Assembly (NCBI GenBank): GCA_002336895.1
Contig: DDFC01000008.1
Coordinates: 62,001 to 126,000, forward strand
Length of the DNA stretch: 64,000 bases
Reading direction: 5' to 3'
Origin: Verrucomicrobiaceae bacterium UBA1938
GTDB taxonomy: Bacteria; Verrucomicrobiota; Verrucomicrobiia; Verrucomicrobiales; Verrucomicrobiaceae
The notes below the pieces were generated by a model. That model ran no database searches and was not told the DNA's origin. It saw only the letters and a program-made list of their open reading frames with translations. Of the stretch, positions 58,901-64,000 are shown one piece after another (position 1 is the stretch's first letter; every line of letters begins with the position of its first letter). The position numbers were made by a program, and so were the translations under genes.

Positions 58901-61240
58901 CTACCACTTCTTCTTGAAGCCGCCGCCACCGCCGCCAAAGCGGTTGCCGCCGAAGGGGCGCTTGGGGCCGCCGAAGCCACCACCGCCGCCGCCTCTGTCA
59001 GCGTCTTCACGGCGTGGGCCGCCGTCGTCGCCGCCGCCGTAGCCTGGGCCGGGGCCTTCACCTTCACGGTTCTGCCAGGGCTTGCTGCCAAAGCCGCCCT
59101 TCTTGAAGCCGCCGCCAAAGCCGGGCTTTTTGAAGCCGCCGCCCTGACCGCCGAAGCCTTTGAAGCCTCCGCCGCCACCAGCGCCGCCGCCGAATCCGCC
59201 TTTGTTAAAGCCACCCTTGTTGAAGCCGCCGCCAAAGCCGGGCTTCTTGAAACCGCCACCCGCACCACCGCCGAAGCGCTTGGGCCGGATGCCGCTGATA
59301 TTGTCCGGACGGTCGGCGTGGTCCATGCGGACGTCACGGCCGCGCAGCTGGGCACCGCGCACGCCTTCCAGCACGGCCTCCACGGAGTCGTCCGGGACTT
59401 CGACAAAACTGCACTTTTCCAGCACGTCGATGGCACCGATGCTGCCGGGGCGGAGGTCCTGGATGGTATTGTAAAGCATGCCGGCGATGTCCTGCGGGCG
59501 CACCTGATCCATGCCGCCCACATTGATGAAGAGGCGCACCATGCCGGAGCGCGGGCCTTTCTGCACCCAGCTGCTCTGCTTCTTGGGCAGCGGGCGCTCG
59601 TCTCCGGCGTCTTCGTTGTCGGAGTCGTACTCGTTGTCAAAACGGGCCGGAGTCATGCGCGGTGCCGGGGCAGGGGAGGCGGCCTGGGTGTTCACCGGGC
59701 CGGAGTCTTCCTCTTCCGCAGGAGCGGCGGGTGCCGCAGAGGCTTCCGCAGCCGGAGCCGGGGCGGCCTCGGTGCTCTCAGCGGGGGCTGCGCCCTCGGC
59801 GGCGGCTTCAGCCACCACAGCAGGAGCGGCTTCGGCCTGCGGTGCAGGGGCGGGAGCTGGTTTCGGGGCGGGTGCAGCGGCCTGCGGGCGCGGCTTGGGT
59901 TCAAATTTCTTGCCGGCGCGATCTTCCACGATCTGCTCGGTCTCACGCACCTGATCCTTCATGAGCAGGTCCATCAGCGCGCTGGCGATCTCCGTGGGGG
60001 AGAAGCCGATGTCCAGCAGGCGCTGGATGCTGTGTTCGTGGTTGGTGTAGCTGGCGCCTTCCAGCACGGCCTTGACCTTCTCAAAGGTCTTGTCCACACG
60101 GGTGGCTTCCAGCTCCTCCTGCGAGGGCACGCGGGCGCGCTCCACGCGGATGTTGATGAAGCGCTGGATGCGCTGCATCAGGTAGATTTCACGGCCGGCC
60201 ACGAGGCTCACGGCCTTGCCGCTGCGTCCGGCGCGGCCGGTGCGGCCGATGCGGTGCACGTAGTCTTCGGCGTCATAGGGCAGCTCCAGATTGACGATGA
60301 GATCGATGTCGTTCACGTCCAGGCCACGGGCGGCCACATCGGTGGCCACGAGGACTTCCACGTTGCCGCTGCGGAAGTTGCGCATCACGCGCTCGCGCAT
60401 GGTCTGGTTGATGTCGCCATGCAGGCGGTCGGCGGCGTAGCCACGGGCCACGAGGGCGTCGGTGGCGTCGTCCACGGCGCGCTTGGTGTTGGCAAAGACG
60501 ATGGTCAGGCGCGGGGCCTCGATGTCGATCACGCGGCAGAGCACCTCCAGCTTGGAGCGGCCCTGCACTTCGTAGTAGCGCTGCTCGATGGTCGGGGTGG
60601 TCAGCGCCTTTTGCTGGATGGTGATGGTGGCGGCGTTGCGCGTGTAGTTTTCCACCAGGCGGCGAATGCGCGGCTCAAAGGTGGCGGAGAAGAAAATCGT
60701 CTGGCGCTCCGCAGGCACGGCGGCCATGAGGCGGTCGATGTCGTCGCTGAAGCCCATGTCCAGCATCTCATCGGCTTCGTCAAAGACGAGGGCCTTGAGG
60801 CCTTCCAGCTTGATCAGCCCGCGCTCCATGAAGTCGAGGATACGGCCCGGGGTGCCGACGACGATCTGGGAGCCGCTCTGCAGCGCGCGGATCTGGCGGT
60901 CATAGGAGGCGCCGCCGTAAACGGGGGTGGCGCGTACGCCTTCTTTGAAGGAGGCCAGCTTGTGGATCTCAGCGCACACCTGCATGGCCAGCTCGCGCGT
61001 GGGGCAGAGGATGAGGGCCTGCACGTGGCGCTGGGAGCCGTCCACACCCTGCACCACGGGGATGCCAAAGGCCATGGTCTTGCCGGAACCGGTCTGGCTC
61101 TGGCCCACCACATCGCGGCCGGTCAGCGCCACGGGGATGGCCTGGGCCTGGATGGGGGAGGGCTGCTCAAAGCCGAGGGATTTGACGGCTTCAAGAAGCT
61201 CAGGGGAAATTCCCAGTTCAGGGAAGGTGTGTGTACTCAT
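58901..61240 (-). CDS. DEAD-box RNA helicase with DbpA-type RNA-binding domain and Gly/Phe-rich tail
   Basis: 779 residues. Helicase core: FEQPSPIQAQAIP (Q-motif), AQTGSGKT-like SQTGSGKTMAFGIP, PTRELA, VGTPGRILDF, VFDEADEMLDMGF, FFSATF, then ATDVAARGLDV and HRIGRTGRAGRSG. After an Ala/Pro linker (about 440-540) a DbpA RNA-binding domain (MVRLFINVGGMDQVRPQDIA, RDVRMDHA) matches CsdA/DbpA helicases used in ribosome assembly and cold adaptation. The C-terminal 150 residues are disordered GGGFKKPGFGGGF-type repeats, expected to bind RNA and perhaps phase-separate. No paralogue-specific name is assigned. Confidence 0.93.
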   Translation of the reverse strand: MSTHTFPELGISPELLEAVKSLGFEQPSPIQAQAIPVALTGRDVVGQSQTGSGKTMAFGIPVVQGVDGSQRHVQALILCPTRELAMQVCAEIHKLASFKEGVRATPVYGGASYDRQIRALQSGSQIVVGTPGRILDFMERGLIKLEGLKALVFDEADEMLDMGFSDDIDRLMAAVPAERQTIFFSATFEPRIRRLVENYTRNAATITIQQKALTTPTIEQRYYEVQGRSKLEVLCRVIDIEAPRLTIVFANTKRAVDDATDALVARGYAADRLHGDINQTMRERVMRNFRSGNVEVLVATDVAARGLDVNDIDLIVNLELPYDAEDYVHRIGRTGRAGRSGKAVSLVAGREIYLMQRIQRFINIRVERARVPSQEELEATRVDKTFEKVKAVLEGASYTNHEHSIQRLLDIGFSPTEIASALMDLLMKDQVRETEQIVEDRAGKKFEPKPRPQAAAPAPKPAPAPAPQAEAAPAVVAEAAAEGAAPAESTEAAPAPAAEASAAPAAPAEEEDSGPVNTQAASPAPAPRMTPARFDNEYDSDNEDAGDERPLPKKQSSWVQKGPRSGMVRLFINVGGMDQVRPQDIAGMLYNTIQDLRPGSIGAIDVLEKCSFVEVPDDSVEAVLEGVRGAQLRGRDVRMDHADRPDNISGIRPKRFGGGAGGGFKKPGFGGGFNKGGFNKGGFGGGAGGGGGFKGFGGQGGGFKKPGFGGGFKKGGFGSKPWQNREGEGPGPGYGGGDDGGPRREDADRGGGGGGFGGPKRPFGGNRFGGGGGGFKKKW

Positions 61241-61574
61241 AAAACAAAACTAACGGACTCACGAGCGGTCGGATTCGACCGATAACAATGCTCGCCCCCA
61301 GAATTTGAGGGGTGTCACATTGACACCGATAAGGGAGATAGCAAGGTGTTTGATCTTGGGGCCGGTCCGGGGCGGCTCCCTAGGCATGCAGCCGGGGCCT
61401 TGCGGGAAAGGGGGCTGCTGAGGCGAAACGGTGCGATTTCGGCAGGCAGCCGGGGCGCTAATGAGAGCATAAAAAAGCCACTCTCCAGCATGGACGGCGG
61501 CAAAACATCCCCTAGAATGCACGTTTTCACCCAGCCAACCAACCTGCGGGCGATACCTCGCCTGCGTACCCGTC
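61241..61574. other. Divergent regulatory region between helicase and korA
   Basis: 334 bases with two palindromes. CGGTCG-GATT-CGACCG (61266-61281) is 25 bases from the helicase start. GGTGTCA-CAT-TGACACC (61311-61327) lies further in. No ORF. A TTGACA box overlaps the second palindrome, but no convincing -10 follows. Confidence 0.55.
61311..61327. promoter_or_regulatory. 17-bp palindromic operator candidate
   Basis: GGTGTCACATTGACACC, perfect 7-bp arms around CAT, 71 bases upstream of the helicase ATG and 248 upstream of korA. The TTGACA at 61320-61325 overlaps it, so a bound protein could block a promoter. Confidence 0.5.
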
Positions 61575-63368
61575 ATGTCTTCAGTCTCAGCTCCTTCGTC
61601 GTCGTCAGCCCCCACCTCTCTTCGCAACGCCGTCATCCGCTTCGCCGGAAACTCCCAGGACGGCATCCAGTCCATCGGTGGCTTCCTGGCCCGTCTGGCA
61701 GGCCGCACGGCCCAGGAGGTGATGACCTACATGACCATCCCGTCCACGATCTCCGGCGGTCCGTCCATCTTCCAGGTGCACCTGGGTTCCGGCGAGGTGC
61801 TGCATGAGGGCGACGAGGCGGACGTGCTGGTGGCCTTTTACAAGCACAGCTACCAGAACCACATCGGCTCCCTGCGTAAAGGCGGCATCTGCTTCTACGA
61901 CACGGCCGACATGACCGCCGAAGACCTCAAGCAGGACAGCGGCATCATCCACATCGGCGTGCCCTTCACCTCCGCCACCGTGGAGGCCGTGGGCGGCTCC
62001 ACGCGTGACCGTGGCAAGAACATGTTCGTGCTGGGCATGGTCTGCGCCGTCTTCAATCTCGACAAGGAAAAGCTCGTGGGCATCGTCAGCCGCCAGTTTG
62101 GCCGCAAGGACGAGAGCGTGCTGCGCAATGCGCTGCTGGCCTTTGACGCCGGGTTTGCCTATCAGGTGGGCGACGTGGAAAAGTTTGCCTTCGTCCCTGG
62201 TGAAGCCCCCGGCAGCCACCGCATCAGCGCGGACGGCAACCAGATGATGACGCTCGGCCTCATCGCCGCTGGTGTGCGCTACGGCTCCGCCTATCCCATC
62301 ACCCCGTGGTCTTCCATCATGGAAACCCTGCGTGTGGAACTGCCGAAGTATGGCGGCATCTACGTGCAGGCCGAGGACGAGCTGGCCGCTGTGGCCATGA
62401 CCATCGGTGCCGCCTTCGCAGGCCACCTCGCCATCACCGGCAGCGCAGGCCCGGGCCTGAGCCTGAAGATGGAGGCGCTGGGCTACGCCAGCATGGCGGA
62501 GATCCCGCTCATCTGCGTGAACGTGCAGCGCGGCGGCCCCTCCACCGGTCTGCCCACCAGCGTGGAGCAGTCCGACCTCATGCAGGCCATCTACGGCAGC
62601 CACGGCGACAGCCCGCGCATCGTGCTGGCGCCGAAGGACGTGGAAGACTGCTTCTACATCGCCCTGGAGGCCGGCAAGCTGGCCAAGAAGTATTCCTGCC
62701 CTGTCATCATCCTGAGCGATCAGGCCCTGAGCAGCCGCATCGAGGCCTTTGAAGAGCCTGATCTGGACAAGCACTGGGTCGAGCCCGAGCTGGACCTGGC
62801 CACCCGCCCGGCTGACTTCAAGCCCTACCCGCTGGACGCCATCACCCGCCACGCCCCTCCGGGAGCCAAGATGGCCGGCGGCAAGTACCCCATCGCCACC
62901 GGTCTGGAGCACGACGAAATGGGCCACCCCAGCGGCAGCCCCAAGATGCACACGCTCATGACTGCGAAGCGCCGCAACAAGCTGGTGCAGCTTTCCAAGG
63001 AACTGCCGCTGCCCGAGATCCACGGAGACACCTCCGGAGACGTCCTCGTGGTCGGTTGGGGCAGCACCTTTGGCCCCATCAAGGAAAGCGTGACCCGCAT
63101 GCGCAGCGAAGGACACAAGGTGGGCGCCGTCCACCTGCGTCACCTGCACCCCATGCCCGCTGGTCTGGGCGATCTCTTCAAGCAGTACAAGCACGTGGTC
63201 TGCGTGGAGATGAACGACTCCGGCCTCTATGGCTACGGCCAGCTGGCCACGCTGCTGCGCGCCAGCCTGGCAGATCCCCGCATCCAGTCCGTGTGCAAGA
63301 CCGACGGCCTCGCCTTCCGCATCCGCGAGATCGTCACCGGCGTGGAGAAGATCATGACCCAGGCCTGA
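61575..63368 (+). CDS. korA: 2-oxoacid:ferredoxin oxidoreductase, fused gamma-alpha subunit (KorA-like)
   Basis: 597 residues. The N-terminal gamma domain (FAGNSQDGIQSIGGFLARLA, GGPSIFQVHLGSGEVLHEGD) is fused to the pyrimidine-binding alpha domain (YPITPWSSIMETL, GAAFAGHLAITGSAGPGLSL, CVNVQRGGPSTGLPTSVEQS) and the Rossmann C-terminal domain (VLVVGWGSTFGPIKES). It is the fused two-subunit type used with a separate beta (korB, 51 bases downstream). The TITPW/GSAGPG pattern is that of 2-oxoglutarate enzymes (KGOR) rather than pyruvate. It makes succinyl-CoA, CO2 and reduced ferredoxin. Confidence 0.93.
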   Translation: MSSVSAPSSSSAPTSLRNAVIRFAGNSQDGIQSIGGFLARLAGRTAQEVMTYMTIPSTISGGPSIFQVHLGSGEVLHEGDEADVLVAFYKHSYQNHIGSLRKGGICFYDTADMTAEDLKQDSGIIHIGVPFTSATVEAVGGSTRDRGKNMFVLGMVCAVFNLDKEKLVGIVSRQFGRKDESVLRNALLAFDAGFAYQVGDVEKFAFVPGEAPGSHRISADGNQMMTLGLIAAGVRYGSAYPITPWSSIMETLRVELPKYGGIYVQAEDELAAVAMTIGAAFAGHLAITGSAGPGLSLKMEALGYASMAEIPLICVNVQRGGPSTGLPTSVEQSDLMQAIYGSHGDSPRIVLAPKDVEDCFYIALEAGKLAKKYSCPVIILSDQALSSRIEAFEEPDLDKHWVEPELDLATRPADFKPYPLDAITRHAPPGAKMAGGKYPIATGLEHDEMGHPSGSPKMHTLMTAKRRNKLVQLSKELPLPEIHGDTSGDVLVVGWGSTFGPIKESVTRMRSEGHKVGAVHLRHLHPMPAGLGDLFKQYKHVVCVEMNDSGLYGYGQLATLLRASLADPRIQSVCKTDGLAFRIREIVTGVEKIMTQA

Positions 63369-63419
63369 TGCCCGCCCTGCCACCCGCAGCCTCACACCCA
63401 CACCTTTTTTAAATCATCC

Positions 63420-64000
63420 ATGTCCACCGCCATCGACACTCCCGCCGCAGAGAAGCTCACGAAAAAAGCCCTCACCGCCGACCATCCCACATGGTGCCCC
63501 GGCTGCGGCGACTTCGCCGTGCTGAACATCTTTTACCGCGTGCTGGAAAAGCTGCAGTATCCCCATGAAAACATCGTCTGCGTGGCCGGCATCGGCTGCT
63601 CCAGCCGCTTCCCGTATTTCATGAACACGCACGGCATCCACTTCATTCACGGACGTGCGCTGCCCCTGGCCACCGGCATCTCCCTGAGCCGCCCCGACGT
63701 GCACGTCTTCGTCTTCGGCGGTGACGGCGACGGCTTCTCCATCGGCGGCAACCACCTCAACCACGCCGCGCGCAAAAACATCAAGCTCACCTACGTCATC
63801 ATGGACAACTTCGTCTATGGCCTGACCAAGAAGCAGACCAGCCCGACGAGCCCCATCGGCTTCAAGAGCAAGACGGACCCCACCGGCAGCATCGACCGCC
63901 CGATCAACCCCATGCGTCAGCTCCTGGCCAGCGGCGCCACCTTCATCGCCCGCACGCATGCCGCGCAGGTGAAGCACATGGAGGCCATGTTTGAGCGCGC
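63420..64000 (+). CDS. korB: 2-oxoacid:ferredoxin oxidoreductase beta subunit (3' end cut by window)
   Basis: 193 residues visible from the ATG at 63420, continuing past the window. TPP-binding subunit: HPTWCPGCGDFAVLNIFYRV, GIGCSSRFPYFMNTHGIHFI, then FGGDGDGFSIGGNHLNHAAR, the GDGD-x-N magnesium/TPP motif, and VIMDNFVYGLTKKQTSPTS. No 4Fe-4S ferredoxin-type Cys cluster is seen in the visible part beyond the WCPGCG motif. Confidence 0.93.
   Translation, partial: MSTAIDTPAAEKLTKKALTADHPTWCPGCGDFAVLNIFYRVLEKLQYPHENIVCVAGIGCSSRFPYFMNTHGIHFIHGRALPLATGISLSRPDVHVFVFGGDGDGFSIGGNHLNHAARKNIKLTYVIMDNFVYGLTKKQTSPTSPIGFKSKTDPTGSIDRPINPMRQLLASGATFIARTHAAQVKHMEAMFER

Noticed and set aside
59318..61285. 655-codon plus-strand frame opposite the helicase
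   Set aside because: Antisense to conserved DEAD-box motifs.
61605..63401. 598-codon minus-strand frame opposite korA
   Set aside because: Shadow; no family resemblance.
1..64000. CRISPR array or cas genes
   Set aside because: No series of short direct repeats with regular spacers was seen; the repeats found are gene ends, REP palindromes and one inverted pair.

Overview
The window reads as chromosomal DNA from a GC-rich, Gram-negative bacterium of the Verrucomicrobia (PVC) type, probably close to Prosthecobacter. This assignment rests on gene content, not on a database match: a secretin-domain protein built like those of Verrucomicrobia, a GldA/GldF/GldG plus DUF4340 ABC cluster, an HTH plus DUF3987 pair, a Cys-type sulfatase, ferredoxin-dependent 2-oxoacid oxidoreductase genes, and exported proteins with Sec, Tat or lipoprotein signals. 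Almost every long antisense reading frame is a GC-driven shadow of a real gene.

Layout. 1-3.8 kb: an exported amidohydrolase (cut by the window edge), a pentapeptide-repeat protein, sucC with its terminator, trmD and a tRNA-Ser(GCU). 4.5-20.1 kb: a continuous ribosomal-protein run, rpsL-rpsG-fusA-rpsJ-rplC-rplD-rplW-rplB-rpsS-[novel exported coiled-coil gene]-rplV-rpsC-rplP-rpmC-rpsQ-rplN-rplX-rplE-rpsH-rplF-rplR-rpsE-rplO-secY-map. It lacks tuf, rpsN, rpmD, adk and rpmJ at their usual places. 20.1-25.6 kb: an accessory island in which a 403-bp direct repeat (the 3' end of an alpha/beta-hydrolase gene) brackets a tight three-gene operon ending in a KGGVGR-variant ParA-like ATPase with TPRs. 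This is the best candidate in the window for an undescribed conflict or signalling system.

25.7-39.1 kb is mostly housekeeping or envelope genes: a LOG-family phosphoribohydrolase, a membrane-anchored repeat protein, a four-gene GldAFG/DUF4340 ABC cluster, an RluA-type pseudouridine synthase overlapping a VanX-like dipeptidase, a prepilin peptidase with an inserted domain, a Uma2-family protein and a sulfatase. 39.4-45.0 kb holds an HTH/DUF3987 pair, a 921-bp segment bounded by a G-rich 38-bp inverted repeat, and a large exported protein with three secretin-like repeats.

45.0-58.8 kb mixes metabolism and accessory DNA: an exported glutamate-racemase homologue, a fused SpmA/SpmB membrane protein divergent from a CarH/LitR-type B12 regulator, a FAH-family dehydratase and a ketoglutarate-semialdehyde dehydrogenase (a probable non-phosphorylative sugar-acid route) separated by gene relics and a broken toxin-antitoxin pair, and a two-gene module with an IrrE-like C-terminus. 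58.9-64.0 kb: a DEAD-box helicase with a long Gly/Phe-rich tail, then korA and korB (cut by the window edge). KorAB with SucC would convert 2-oxoglutarate through succinyl-CoA to succinate, and the semialdehyde dehydrogenase would feed the same 2-oxoglutarate pool.

A recurrent theme is direct duplication of gene 3' ends in which most differences are at third codon positions (hydrolase, FAH gene). This suggests that acquired DNA arrived together with the end of a homologous gene. Several REP/REPIN-like palindromes lie between genes.
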